Assembly: GCF_947503465.1 (NCBI RefSeq) | Contig: NZ_CANNDN010000002.1 | Span: 580,255 to 644,254, forward strand | Origin: an uncultured Tateyamaria sp. | GTDB lineage: Bacteria > Pseudomonadota > Alphaproteobacteria > Rhodobacterales > Rhodobacteraceae | DNA length: 64,000 bases | Direction of reading: 5' to 3' | Shown here: positions 1 to 8,017 of the stretch, piece by piece | How the letters are laid out: each line of letters opens with the position of its first letter | Numbering within the stretch: position 1 is the stretch's first letter | Position numbers and translations under genes: made by a program | Notes under the pieces: model-generated | What the model was told of the DNA's origin: nothing | Databases searched by the model: none | What the model saw: the letters and a program-made list of their open reading frames with translations, nothing else

Positions 1-115
1 GCGGCAGCCCTTCGAACCAGAACGCGACGATTGCGGAGATACCGAGAGCAAAGGCGACCGGGGTGCCGATCACGACACAAAAGGCGAAAGCGCCCAGAAG
101 AACTGCGATTCCCAT
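1..115 (-). CDS. dctM: TRAP transporter large permease (DctM family), N-terminal part
   Basis: Only the first 38 codons lie in the window; the rest runs off the left edge. The translation begins MGIAVLLGAFAFCV and continues into IGTPVAFALGISAIVAF, the hydrophobic start typical of the large TRAP permease that carries the ion-coupled transport path in the inner membrane. Its start is 9 bp after the stop of the small permease gene, the usual dctQ-dctM order. The position beside dctQ, dctP and uronate-type enzymes suggests a sugar-acid substrate; that is inference. Confidence 0.85.
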   Translation of the reverse strand, partial: MGIAVLLGAFAFCVVIGTPVAFALGISAIVAFWFEGLP

Positions 116-124
116 GGGCCGGTC

Positions 125-649
125 CTATTCGATGCTGTCGGCGCGTTCATCCGCACCCAGGAACAGGCGGATGAGATGACCAGCCGAAAAAAGCAGGATC
201 AATCCTCCGCCAATGGTAAGTGGCAAGGATCGCAGGCCTTCGGGAACCTGGAGCAGCGGGATAAGGGATCCCCATTTGAACAGGGTCAGTTGCCATCCAT
301 ACCACAACATCAGTCCGCCAAAGCCCGCCATGGCAAGGTCAGAGACACCCAGCAGAATGAACCGAACAGGTTTGGAAACTGAACTGCGCAAGATGGAGAC
401 CGACAGATGCGTATTCTCATGCACACCAACCGCCGCCCCCAGAAATGCGATCAGCATAACAAGAAGCAACGCGACCTGTTCCACCCATGTGGGGGTCGCG
501 TTCAGGACATAGCGACCAAAGACCAACCAGCCGAAAATGACCGTCAGCACAACAAGTGCAGTTCCCGTCAGAATCTTGCAAAGAAGGGCAATTCCATCCA
601 GCACAACAGACATGCTCTGCAACTGCGGCCTGTGCAATGCGTCACTCAT
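125..649 (-). CDS. dctQ: TRAP transporter small permease (DctQ family)
   Basis: A 174-residue inner-membrane protein with about four hydrophobic segments (roughly residues 22-48, 57-76, 95-120 and 140-165), the size and layout of DctQ subunits. The motif WVEQVALLLVMLIAFLGA near residues 55-72 is characteristic of the family (conserved W-x-E-E/Q). It lies between dctP upstream and dctM downstream on the same strand, so the three form one tripartite ATP-independent transporter. A GGAC-type ribosome site precedes the ATG. Substrate cannot be read from this subunit. Confidence 0.9.
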   Translation of the reverse strand: MSDALHRPQLQSMSVVLDGIALLCKILTGTALVVLTVIFGWLVFGRYVLNATPTWVEQVALLLVMLIAFLGAAVGVHENTHLSVSILRSSVSKPVRFILLGVSDLAMAGFGGLMLWYGWQLTLFKWGSLIPLLQVPEGLRSLPLTIGGGLILLFSAGHLIRLFLGADERADSIE

Positions 650-728
650 GAAGTGGTCCTTGAGATACAGGGACCCGGCTCCGCCTTGGCAGAACCGGGA
701 CGTCTTCGAAGCTTGATCCGGAACCAGG

Positions 729-1709
729 TTACTCGGTGGCCTGGATCATTTCGACCAGAGGCCGCAGGCCTGGATTGCTTTCGAAATAGGCTTCGTAGAC
801 GGGACCCATCGCGTCCTGAAAAGGACCTTTGTCAGCGATTTCATTGACGATCACGCCACCGGCTTCTACTGCTTCGCGGCTGGCTGCTTCGCGAGCGGCC
901 CACAATTCACGCTGCAGGATCGCCGATTCCTGGGCCGCTTCGGTTACCGCGGCCTGCATGTCGGCAGACAGCGCCTGGAAAGCGGCCGTGTTGACGCAGA
1001 TGCATTCGGGAATAATCAGGTGCTGCGACAGAGAGTAGTAGCCCGCAACTTCATAATGCCCGGTGGATTCGTAGGACGGCCAATTGTTTTCGGCACCGTC
1101 CACGACACCCGTTTTCAAGGCCTGGTACACTTCGGCAAATGCCATGGGCGATGGGTTGCCACCCAGTTGCGCAATCATCCCTGTGAACAGGTCGTTGTTC
1201 ATCACACGCACTTTCATTCCCGCGACATCCGCTGGCGTATTGATTGCCTTGTCGCCGTTGTAAAAGGACCGCGCCCCGGCGTCATACCAGGCCAAAGGGG
1301 TCAGCCCCTTGGCGGCCATGCCTTCGGCAATTGCCGCCCCACCCTCGCTGTCGAGAACCCGGAACATATGCGGGACGTCCTTGAAGACAAACGGCAGTGA
1401 CACGACATTCGCCTCGGCGACAATGGGACCGATGGGACCAAGGTTGAAGTTGCCGACTTCAAGCGCACCGGCGCGCACCTGCTCGACCGCGTCAGGCTGG
1501 CTGCCCAATGTCCCGCCATGGAACATTTGCAGCGTCACCTCGCCGCCCGTTTTTTCGGCCAGCAACTCTGCGAATTTGTCCATGGCGACGGTGTTTGGAT
1601 AGCCGTCGACGTGGATGTTCCAGCCACGCCAGTCTGCCGCGTTGGCCGTAACGGCCATGACTGCGGCAGCTGCCGCACCGACCAGTGATTTGGTGATGTT
1701 GTTGAACAT
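729..1709 (-). CDS. dctP: TRAP transporter substrate-binding protein (DctP family)
   Basis: Periplasmic solute-binding protein of 326 residues. The ATG at 1707-1709 was chosen because it is preceded by a GGAGG site and opens a clear signal peptide (MFNNITKSLVGAAAAAVMAV... cut after ANA, residue about 24); the open frame extends 28 codons further upstream but without signal-peptide features. Family features include KVRVMNN followed by GGNPSPMAFAEVYQAL and GVVDGAENNWPS, with the conserved Arg that binds the ligand carboxylate in the VRVM segment. DctP proteins commonly bind organic or sugar acids. The promoter region carries a UxuR-like operator shared with the GntR/SDR intergenic region, so uronate uptake is the likely role. 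Confidence 0.9.
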   Translation of the reverse strand: MFNNITKSLVGAAAAAVMAVTANAADWRGWNIHVDGYPNTVAMDKFAELLAEKTGGEVTLQMFHGGTLGSQPDAVEQVRAGALEVGNFNLGPIGPIVAEANVVSLPFVFKDVPHMFRVLDSEGGAAIAEGMAAKGLTPLAWYDAGARSFYNGDKAINTPADVAGMKVRVMNNDLFTGMIAQLGGNPSPMAFAEVYQALKTGVVDGAENNWPSYESTGHYEVAGYYSLSQHLIIPECICVNTAAFQALSADMQAAVTEAAQESAILQRELWAAREAASREAVEAGGVIVNEIADKGPFQDAMGPVYEAYFESNPGLRPLVEMIQATE

Positions 1710-1831
1710 GAAGTCCTCCCTTGCGATCTGAGCCAGTTCGATAGCGCGCCCTGCTTTGCCTTGGACGCGGGTATGTCCCGCCTTGACCGGCAAAAGACGG
1801 CAACTTGGCGTCTTGATGCACTCATCAGACT

Positions 1832-1853
1832 ACTAGTATACCAGTTCTGTCAA
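1832..1853 (-). promoter_or_regulatory. Probable GntR/UxuR-like operator and promoter of the TRAP genes
   Basis: Positions 1832-1845 read ACTAGTATACCAGT, a near-perfect palindrome (ideal ACTGGTATACCAGT). On the minus strand a consensus -35 box TTGACA (complement of 1848-1853) sits directly before it, so the palindrome occupies the spacer, as expected for repression. The same 14 bases occur at 3287-3300. The core TGGTATACCA is the core of known ExuR/UxuR sites. Seen in sequence; binding is inferred. Confidence 0.6.
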
Positions 1854-1923
1854 CTGAATTGTTTTGCCCATACGCCCAGCGAAGTGCGCCACCGAGGACC
1901 GAAAACACAAACGATCGGGCAGG

Positions 1924-2436
1924 TCAGGCGGTGCCGCGCACCGGGCGATTGTTCGTGATGTTGAAGGTCATGCCGTCCAACAATTCGGCAAGATCAGGTC
2001 GCGCAGCGGGACCGTTGGAAATGTCGACCAGCATCAATGTGCCGTCGGGGCGAATGCCAAATGCGCCAGGTTCCGCAAAGCGATCCGAGGTTTCCGCCTC
2101 TGACAGTGGGTCAGAAACATAAAGCCCAAGCGACCGCATCTGAAGTTCGGTCAATCCGTATCCAAGGTCGAAGTTCCACGCAAATTCAGCCTGATCCAGA
2201 CGCGCCTTTTCCTCGGTATCGGCAGAGACGACAAGGACATCCATGAGGTCCGTCCACTCAGACAACATATCATTCAGCTTGTTGAGGAACCGCTTGCATC
2301 GCGGGCAGTGTCGCCCGCGGTAAACGAACAACATGGTCCAGCGTTCCTTGGCCTGACCGACCGAGACCGCGCCTGCACCCACAGTCGCGAACTCAAACGG
2401 GCCGACGGGCTTTCCGACGTGGGGCTTCGGTGTCAT
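1924..2436 (-). CDS. Peroxiredoxin-like (AhpC/TSA) redoxin
   Basis: 170-residue thioredoxin-fold protein. The segment LFVYRGRHCPRCKRF (about residues 37-51) places a CxxC pair at the end of the first beta strand, as in AhpC/TSA-family peroxiredoxin-like proteins; the GTLMLVDISNGPAARPDL part near the C-terminus matches the family layout. No signal peptide, so probably cytoplasmic. It starts 18 bp after the stop of the GntR regulator gene and is probably co-transcribed with it. Whether it is a peroxidase or a thiol oxidoreductase cannot be told; its presence in a sugar-acid locus is unexplained. Confidence 0.75.
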   Translation of the reverse strand: MTPKPHVGKPVGPFEFATVGAGAVSVGQAKERWTMLFVYRGRHCPRCKRFLNKLNDMLSEWTDLMDVLVVSADTEEKARLDQAEFAWNFDLGYGLTELQMRSLGLYVSDPLSEAETSDRFAEPGAFGIRPDGTLMLVDISNGPAARPDLAELLDGMTFNITNNRPVRGTA

Positions 2437-2454
2437 CTTGGCAATCCCCTGCTC

Positions 2455-3147
2455 TCAGGTGTCATCAGGGACGAAGTAGTCCGCATTGGTTTGAGATATC
2501 TGGTTGATCGTCTCGTCCAGCCGGGACAGGTGATGAACACCGACCTGGATCGCGGCACCCGCGTCGTGGTTCTGAATGGCTGTCGCGATCGCGCGGTGAT
2601 CCTCCACCAGCTCGGGCATGCGGTCCCCCTTGGACAGGCTAAGGGTGCACAACCTGTCAACTTTCGACTTTTCGGCCAGTATGACATCGAAGGCGAATTC
2701 CGACCGCGCAATCTGGCAAATCAGTTTGTGAAACTCGTAGTCAAGTGTGTTGAAGCGGTCGATGTCCCGGTCTCTGACGGACTGTTCCTGCAAGTTCAAT
2801 GCCGCGCCAAGCTGACTCGCACCGTCATCGTCGCACTGCTCTGATGCACGCATCAGCACTTCCTTTTCGACCGACAGGCGGACAAAGCGTGACTTAACGA
2901 TTTCGCGCATGGAAAAGCGTTTCACCTCGGTGGCGCGTTGCGGGCGGATCAGCAACAAATCCAAAGTGGCCAACCGGTTGAACGCGTCCCGAACCGGTTG
3001 TCGCGACACACCGAATTTCGTGGCGATATCCGCCTCGGAAATCTTGTCACCCGGCCGCAGCCGCAACGCGGAAATCTCTTCGTAAAGATAGGCGTAGATG
3101 TCATCTACGCTTGTGCGGCGCGCACCGATTTGAGTTACTTGCGCCAT
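2455..3147 (-). CDS. GntR-family transcriptional regulator, FCD subfamily
   Basis: 230 residues. An N-terminal winged helix (about residues 12-80; SEADIATKFGVSRQPVRDAFNRL is the recognition region with the usual S-R-x-P-V-R-x-A signature) is followed by an all-helical FCD effector domain. In the FCD part, the D-x3-H of DYEFHKLI, EDHRAIATAI and HHLSRL supply the usual metal-ligand Asp/His residues. FCD regulators include UxuR, ExuR and other sugar-acid repressors. It is divergent from the SDR-kdgF genes, and a palindrome like the UxuR site lies in the intergenic region and again before dctP, so it is the best candidate repressor of the locus. Confidence 0.9.
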   Translation of the reverse strand: MAQVTQIGARRTSVDDIYAYLYEEISALRLRPGDKISEADIATKFGVSRQPVRDAFNRLATLDLLLIRPQRATEVKRFSMREIVKSRFVRLSVEKEVLMRASEQCDDDGASQLGAALNLQEQSVRDRDIDRFNTLDYEFHKLICQIARSEFAFDVILAEKSKVDRLCTLSLSKGDRMPELVEDHRAIATAIQNHDAGAAIQVGVHHLSRLDETINQISQTNADYFVPDDT

Positions 3148-3286
3148 CTGACCGCCTCCGTACCGTGTCGTCTTTCGCCGGGTTTAATGGGTTTGCGGCG
3201 CGACGAACACTCCAATTGCAGATGCACAGACCCGATCACCTTGCAATCTGAACACCGTGCATCCGCAAGCGAAATAACACTGATTG

Positions 3287-3300
3287 ACTAGTATACCAGT
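3287..3300. promoter_or_regulatory. Second copy of the UxuR-like operator
   Basis: ACTAGTATACCAGT, identical over all 14 bases to positions 1832-1845, lies in the divergent gap between the GntR regulator and the SDR gene. A TTGACT hexamer overlaps its left arm on the plus strand (3284-3289). It would allow autoregulation and control of SDR-kdgF by one repressor. The identity and symmetry are seen directly; the regulator assignment is inference. Confidence 0.6.
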
Positions 3301-3405
3301 TTCCGGGAAAAGTGAAATCGAATCTGGATCAAGGGACGGCGCGGGCGCCTATCTCCCCTGCCCTATCGTCAAAAATCCAGGCAAAAATGGACGAAGGATG
3401 ACAGC

Positions 3406-4149
3406 ATGAAACTTGCCGGACAAACGGCCATCGTGACCGGTGGCGGCCGCGACATCGGGCTTGCAGCAGCACTTAGGCTCGCATCGGAAGGTGCAAATGT
3501 GGCACTCAACTACTTTTCAAGTGGCGCAGGCGCAGATGCTGCCGCTGAACACATCAAGCAACAAGGCGGCCAAGCGTTTGCATTGCAAGGCGATCTGACA
3601 CAGCAATCCGACGTCGATGCGCTGGTCGCCAAAACTGTCGACGAATTTGGCGGCATCGACATCCTGGTGAACAATGCAGGTGGCCTGATCGCGCGCAAAA
3701 CCATCGCAGAGATGGAGTTGGCCCACTGGAATGCAGTAATGGATTTGAACGTCACAAGCGTGTTCATGATCACCAAGGCGTGCCTTGCGCACATGACATC
3801 AGGTGCAATCGTGAACCTCGCCAGCCAAGCCTCCCGGGACGGTGGCGGTGCAGGTGCTGTCGCCTATGCCACGTCCAAGGGCGCGATCACCACCATGACC
3901 CGTGGCCTCGCAAAAGAGCTTGGCCCCGACATCCGTGTAAACGCCTTGTGTCCCGGCATGATCGATACGGACTTCCACAACATTCACACCGCAGACGCCG
4001 CCCGCCGTGGGTTCGAGGCAACGGTCCCCGTCAAACGGCAAGGGACAGTCGAAGACACCGCCAATCTGATCCTGTTTCTTGCCTGCCATGATTCGGCATT
4101 CATCACGGGCGCGAATATCGACATCAACGGCGGCATGCTGTTTTCGTGA
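3406..4149 (+). CDS. SDR-family oxidoreductase, probable uronate-pathway keto reductase
   Basis: 247-residue classical short-chain dehydrogenase. Nucleotide-binding TGGGRDIG (residues 11-18) carries Asp where most SDRs have Gly (TGxxxGIG), and NNAG is at 89-92. The catalytic set is Ser140-Tyr154-Lys158. The sequence NYFSS after the second strand lacks the acidic residue of strictly NAD-dependent enzymes, so NADPH use is plausible. The next gene is kdgF, and SDRs beside kdgF are typically reductases of 4-deoxy-L-erythro-5-hexoseulose uronate (DEH) or related KduD-like enzymes. A GAAGGA ribosome site precedes the start. The exact substrate is inferred from context only. Confidence 0.85.
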   Translation: MKLAGQTAIVTGGGRDIGLAAALRLASEGANVALNYFSSGAGADAAAEHIKQQGGQAFALQGDLTQQSDVDALVAKTVDEFGGIDILVNNAGGLIARKTIAEMELAHWNAVMDLNVTSVFMITKACLAHMTSGAIVNLASQASRDGGGAGAVAYATSKGAITTMTRGLAKELGPDIRVNALCPGMIDTDFHNIHTADAARRGFEATVPVKRQGTVEDTANLILFLACHDSAFITGANIDINGGMLFS

Positions 4150-4169
4150 ACCGCAAGGGGCCCTTTGAC

Positions 4170-4481
4170 ATGACCGAATACCCAATTGTCGTGACCAGCG
4201 ACGGCGTGACCCGTCAGGTGCTTGCCGATCATCCCGACATGATGGTGGTTGCGTTCCGGTTCGACAGCGTGGGCGCCATTGGCGCGCTACACGCCCACCC
4301 ACATGTTCAGTCGACCTATGTCGAGACGGGGCGCTTTCGCTTCACGATAGGTGATGAAATCCGCGACGTCGCGGCCGGAGACAGCTTTGTCATCCCGACC
4401 GGCGCACTGCACGGGTGCGAATGCATGGAACCGGGTACGCTGATTGACTGCTTCACGCCGCGCCGTGACGACTTTCTTTGA
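4170..4481 (+). CDS. kdgF: KdgF, cupin converting unsaturated uronates to the linear ketone
   Basis: A 103-residue single-domain cupin. KdgF enzymes act on the unsaturated monouronates released by pectate or alginate lyases. The metal-binding run HAHPHVQSTY (residues 41-50) and later ALHGCECMEPGTLIDCFTPRRDDF (79-102) match KdgF closely, including the ALHGCxCxExGxLID and FTPxRxDFL ends. ATG 4170 is preferred over the GTG at 4146 because AAGGGG stands nine bases upstream; the GTG would overlap the SDR stop. Forms a transcription unit with the SDR gene. No lyase is present in the window. Confidence 0.85.
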   Translation: MTEYPIVVTSDGVTRQVLADHPDMMVVAFRFDSVGAIGALHAHPHVQSTYVETGRFRFTIGDEIRDVAAGDSFVIPTGALHGCECMEPGTLIDCFTPRRDDFL

Positions 4482-4715
4482 AGCCGGTTAAGCGGGACAG
4501 GCACGCGCCGCGGACGTAGGGGATCAACGCCCGCCGCAACGTGGCCGTTATGGCGGATACCGGGTTCACTCCACGCGGGTTTGGGGCGCCACGGTCTTTT
4601 TCGGTCCTTTTTGTCCATCCCTACAGGTCCGGGCGATGCCTCTGGTTTTTGAAACCACAGTGGACATGGACAGCCTGACCACTGAAGCCCCATTCGACAT
4701 TGGACACCCGACCAC

Positions 4716-5726
4716 ATGAACCGACGTACCTTTAACGCGACAGCGATCGCCGCTGCCGTGTCGCCATTGCCGCGCCAGCTATCCGCAGCAGCCGTTTCCA
4801 AAGCCTCGACCGGCTACCAGTTTGCCGCGATCAATGACGGGCTGCTCACAGTCAAGCACAGCGGCATGGCCCGCGCCGGAACCGCCGTCGACGATGACAC
4901 CCTGTTTCAAGTGGCATCCTGCTCGAAAACGGTGACGGCCCTGGCTGTCCTGGCTCTGGTGCGCGACGGACACGTTGACCTGGACGAACCGGTCAACCGG
5001 TATCTCCGCCGATGGCACTTGACCGGAGCCAGGGGCGCAAAGGCAAGTATCGCGGAACTCATGTCTCACACGGCGGGCACGACTGTACATGGGTTCGAAG
5101 GCTACGAGCCGGACGAAGACCTTCCAGATCTGACCGAAATCCTGGGAGGGCACGGACCGGCGAATTCAGGTCCCATCCAGGCACGTCGCAGGCTGTTTCG
5201 GCAGTTCAGATACAGCGGTGGCGGCACAATGGTTTTGCAAGCGCTGATCGAAGACGTGACCGGCATGGATTTCGCGGCTTACACACGTGATGCGGTTCTT
5301 AAACCCGTTGGCGCATCCGGCGCGACGTTTGCAATCATACCGGACGCACCTTTCGCACACGGGTCCTTTGAAAACGGCAAGGCGCTCAACGGTGGCTTCA
5401 GAAGGCACCCCGAAAGCGCTGCGGCCGGGCTCTGGGCCACTGCATCTGATCTTGCCCGGATATTCCACGCCGTGCTTCGCGCGTTGGACGGGGTGCGCCA
5501 CGCCCTCATCCCGATCGCATTGGCCGAGCGTATGGTCACACCGGTAAGCAGCGGCGCAGGTTTAGGTGTTTTTGTGTCCCCCGGCCCGATGATTTCGCAT
5601 CAGGGGCGAAACTTCGGTTTTGATGCAATTGTGGTTGCCGATCTCAGAACCGGACGCGTCCGTGCGGCTGTCACAAACCAAAACGGCGCCCTTGATACAT
5701 ATGCCCGCCAACTCTTGCCTCAATGA
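4716..5726 (+). CDS. Serine hydrolase of the beta-lactamase/penicillin-binding fold (class C-like)
   Basis: 336 residues. The nucleophile motif SxxK is Ser68-x-x-Lys71 (VASCSKT), the second motif is YSG at 166-168 (Tyr kept, usual Asn replaced by Gly), and an HxG motif occurs near residue 304 (HQGRNFGF). The N-terminus MNRRTFNATAIAAAVS resembles a twin-arginine signal, suggesting export. Such proteins are usually esterases or D-aminopeptidase-like enzymes rather than resistance genes. It stands 234 bp after kdgF and 80 bp before an AraC regulator; whether it belongs to the uronate locus is unclear. A small inverted repeat is present at 4643-4657 in the gap before it. Confidence 0.8.
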   Translation: MNRRTFNATAIAAAVSPLPRQLSAAAVSKASTGYQFAAINDGLLTVKHSGMARAGTAVDDDTLFQVASCSKTVTALAVLALVRDGHVDLDEPVNRYLRRWHLTGARGAKASIAELMSHTAGTTVHGFEGYEPDEDLPDLTEILGGHGPANSGPIQARRRLFRQFRYSGGGTMVLQALIEDVTGMDFAAYTRDAVLKPVGASGATFAIIPDAPFAHGSFENGKALNGGFRRHPESAAAGLWATASDLARIFHAVLRALDGVRHALIPIALAERMVTPVSSGAGLGVFVSPGPMISHQGRNFGFDAIVVADLRTGRVRAAVTNQNGALDTYARQLLPQ

Positions 5727-5806
5727 CGCGACCGGTCGTGCTGGTCTTCTGACCACTGCCGCTTTAGGGGATTGGCCCATTGACGGTGTTTGAGACAGTT
5801 TGATGC

Positions 5807-7009
5807 ATGGATGATGTGGTCGTGGAACTGACCAGCACGGGCACCTTCGCCATCGCGGCGTTCGGTGCTGTGTTCTGTTTGATGCAGACGAAGTATTCTC
5901 GCATCAACCGCAGTTTCGCGGCGTTTCTTGCGGCAGTGGCCATGAACAACCTGCCCGATGCGTTTCGGCAGCTGATCGACGCGACGCCAACTCTTCATGG
6001 ACCTGCAATCGACATCGCCGTATGGCCCAGCAACTTTTTGCTGGGTCCGCTTTTCTGGATATACGTCTTCATTTTGACGTCGCCGGAACAAAAAAGGCCC
6101 ACGCGGCTTTGGCGACATTTTGTGTTGCCGTGTCTCGCCCTGCTGGCAGCCCTCCCGGTCCTGGCGGCATCGCCCGATGTCAGCACCGCCTTGATGTCGG
6201 ACCAAGGGGAGGTGGACACGGCATGGACACTGGCCCTGATGGTGTGGGTCGGCGTGCTGCAACTTGCCGTCTATCCTCAAATTGCTCTTTACCTTGTCCT
6301 GATCATACGCCGACTGTCGCGGTTCCGGCAGAAGTTGCGGGATGTGTATGCCAGCACGGAACGGCACGAATTGCGCTGGATCTATGTGATTGGCGGGCTT
6401 GGCGCGCTGTTTTGGCTGACGCAAGCGGGCTTGCTGTTCGTTGCCTTCGATACAACGGACACCGAAACGCCGGCTGCATTCCTCATTTTTGCAAGCCTGG
6501 CCGGGTTTGCGCTCGTCTCGGCAACCGTGCTTTGGGGGTTGCGGCAACGCCCGCCTCTGGTGCCGGACGTCGAAGACCCAAATCCACCTGAACCGCCCGC
6601 CAGTGAAACGACGAAAAAGTACGAAAAGTCGGCACTTAGTGACGAGGCGTCCCAACGGCTTGGTCGCAAACTGCGCGCCGCGATGGAGATTGACCATCTG
6701 CACCGCGACCCCAACCTGTCGCTTTGGGCCTTGGCGCGTCACACCGGGGCGTCCTCAAACTACATTTCCCAAACGCTCAACGAACAGATCGGCGAAAGCT
6801 TTTTTGATTTCGTGAACGGGTATCGTGTGGCCGAGGCGAAGACGCTGCTTGCAACGACCGACAAATCCGTTTTGACGATAACCTATGATGTGGGGTTCAA
6901 CGCCCGTTCCTCATTCTACAACGCGTTCAAGCGCATAGCTGGGCAAACGCCGTCCAGTTATCGAAAAACGATGTCTCAGCGTGACGGTTTGGACGACAGC
7001 AAATCCTGA
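5807..7009 (+). CDS. AraC-family regulator with an N-terminal multi-pass membrane domain
   Basis: 400 residues. The first about 250 residues contain around seven hydrophobic segments separated by short loops; the C-terminal about 110 residues form an AraC DNA-binding domain with two helix-turn-helices (LSLWALARHTGASSNYISQ and ITYDVGFNARSSFYNAFKR, ending in the signature GQTPSSYRK). This is the layout of membrane-bound AraC proteins that sense an envelope or extracellular signal. It follows the serine hydrolase on the same strand. The signal and target genes are unknown. Confidence 0.85.
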   Translation: MDDVVVELTSTGTFAIAAFGAVFCLMQTKYSRINRSFAAFLAAVAMNNLPDAFRQLIDATPTLHGPAIDIAVWPSNFLLGPLFWIYVFILTSPEQKRPTRLWRHFVLPCLALLAALPVLAASPDVSTALMSDQGEVDTAWTLALMVWVGVLQLAVYPQIALYLVLIIRRLSRFRQKLRDVYASTERHELRWIYVIGGLGALFWLTQAGLLFVAFDTTDTETPAAFLIFASLAGFALVSATVLWGLRQRPPLVPDVEDPNPPEPPASETTKKYEKSALSDEASQRLGRKLRAAMEIDHLHRDPNLSLWALARHTGASSNYISQTLNEQIGESFFDFVNGYRVAEAKTLLATTDKSVLTITYDVGFNARSSFYNAFKRIAGQTPSSYRKTMSQRDGLDDSKS

Positions 7010-7181
7010 TTGGGCCACGTCCGCCCCATTACGACTGATCAGGACACCCGAACACGCCACCACTCACACACACGCAACCGGAACGAGGTGACATGCGCCA
7101 ATTGTCTGGTGCTGCGCGCCTCGTTTGTCATCCGCCCTGCACAAGCGGGGTCGGGTCATGGAAAACGAGAAAGGTAAAACC

Positions 7182-7364
7182 ATGAAAAAATTTCTTATCA
7201 TTGCTGCACTTGGCCTCAGCGCGTGCGATTCACCGGCGGAAATCGCTGCAAGCGATCAGCTGGATGCAGCCTGTCTGAACGGAAACCTCCAGGCCTGCGC
7301 CGCCGTTCAACAACGGGTCAATGCCCGCAATCAAACCTTGGCCACGTCGGCGGGGGGTTTCTAA
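7182..7364 (+). CDS. Small lipoprotein, function unknown
   Basis: 60 residues beginning MKKFLIIAALGLSACDSP: a short signal with lipobox L-S-A-C, giving a lipidated mature protein of about 46 residues. Two further Cys (AACLNGNLQACAAV) could form a disulfide. The ATG at 7182 is preferred over an in-frame upstream start at 7125 because it opens the signal peptide and follows an AAGGT ribosome site. Asp after the lipobox Cys would favour inner-membrane retention if the E. coli rule applies. No family recognised. Confidence 0.65.
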   Translation: MKKFLIIAALGLSACDSPAEIAASDQLDAACLNGNLQACAAVQQRVNARNQTLATSAGGF

Positions 7365-7598
7365 GTGATCGCGCCCGAGCGGCATCTGCGGAAAGGGTCG
7401 CTCGGGACGCCGGAAGGCTTGAAAGCGCGCCCATACTGTCAGTGTCCGTTCCATCGGTGGTGATTGTGCCCGGCGCATCCAACAGGTGCCCGACCCAGGT
7501 CCCACTTGGGTCGGCGCGCCAAACCCGCCTTTTTCATGCCTCTACATCCGCCCGGGTGTTTCCGCGGTGCTGGCATGACTGCTGCAAGGAACTTTTGA

Positions 7599-7769
7599 AT
7601 GTTACGCAAACTTGCATACGGTGCATTGGTCGGCTCTGCGGTCGGCGCCCCATTTGGCTATTTTGTATTCGATGGCCTTCCAGGCGCGGTTGGCCTGTGT
7701 TGCTCGATAACCGCCTGCATCTGGGGTGCGCAGTTCAGTTCACCGGAAGACAGCGACGAAGAATCGTGA
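7599..7769 (+). CDS. Small hydrophobic membrane protein, function unknown
   Basis: A 56-residue frame starting ATG 7599 with AAGGA eight bases upstream. The product starts MLRKLAYGALVGSAVGAPFG, continues through a Gly/Ala/Cys-rich hydrophobic stretch (about residues 8-44) and ends in an acidic tail SSPEDSDEES. The glycine spacing resembles small glycine-zipper membrane proteins. No homologue recognised. The 234 bp before it, after the lipoprotein stop, hold only a weak inverted repeat at 7490-7514. Confidence 0.5.
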   Translation: MLRKLAYGALVGSAVGAPFGYFVFDGLPGAVGLCCSITACIWGAQFSSPEDSDEES

Positions 7770-8017
7770 GGGCGAGGCGCTGGGTGATCAGACAGGGCGC
7801 ATCCTTGTCAGCCGAATAAGCGCGCGCCGCCATCGGCGTTCCCCTGCACCGGGCGACCGGCCGGACCGGCCCACAACCAGCGGCCAAAACCTGTGCAGAC
7901 TTTCGGCATTTGCCTGAAAAACCTGACGGCACGGGGTATTGCCTTGACGCATCCGGGGCAAGTTAAATACCTTATCGAAGTTACCGCGCGATATGTTTGC
8001 ACGCATCAGGTGTTAAA

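Noticed and set aside
4716..5726. An antibiotic-resistance beta-lactamase
   Set aside because: It has SxxK but YSG in place of YxN and resembles the broad serine-hydrolase family; resistance is not supported.
7365..7460. A 32-codon GTG frame right after the small lipoprotein stop
   Set aside because: No ribosome site and no protein-like composition.
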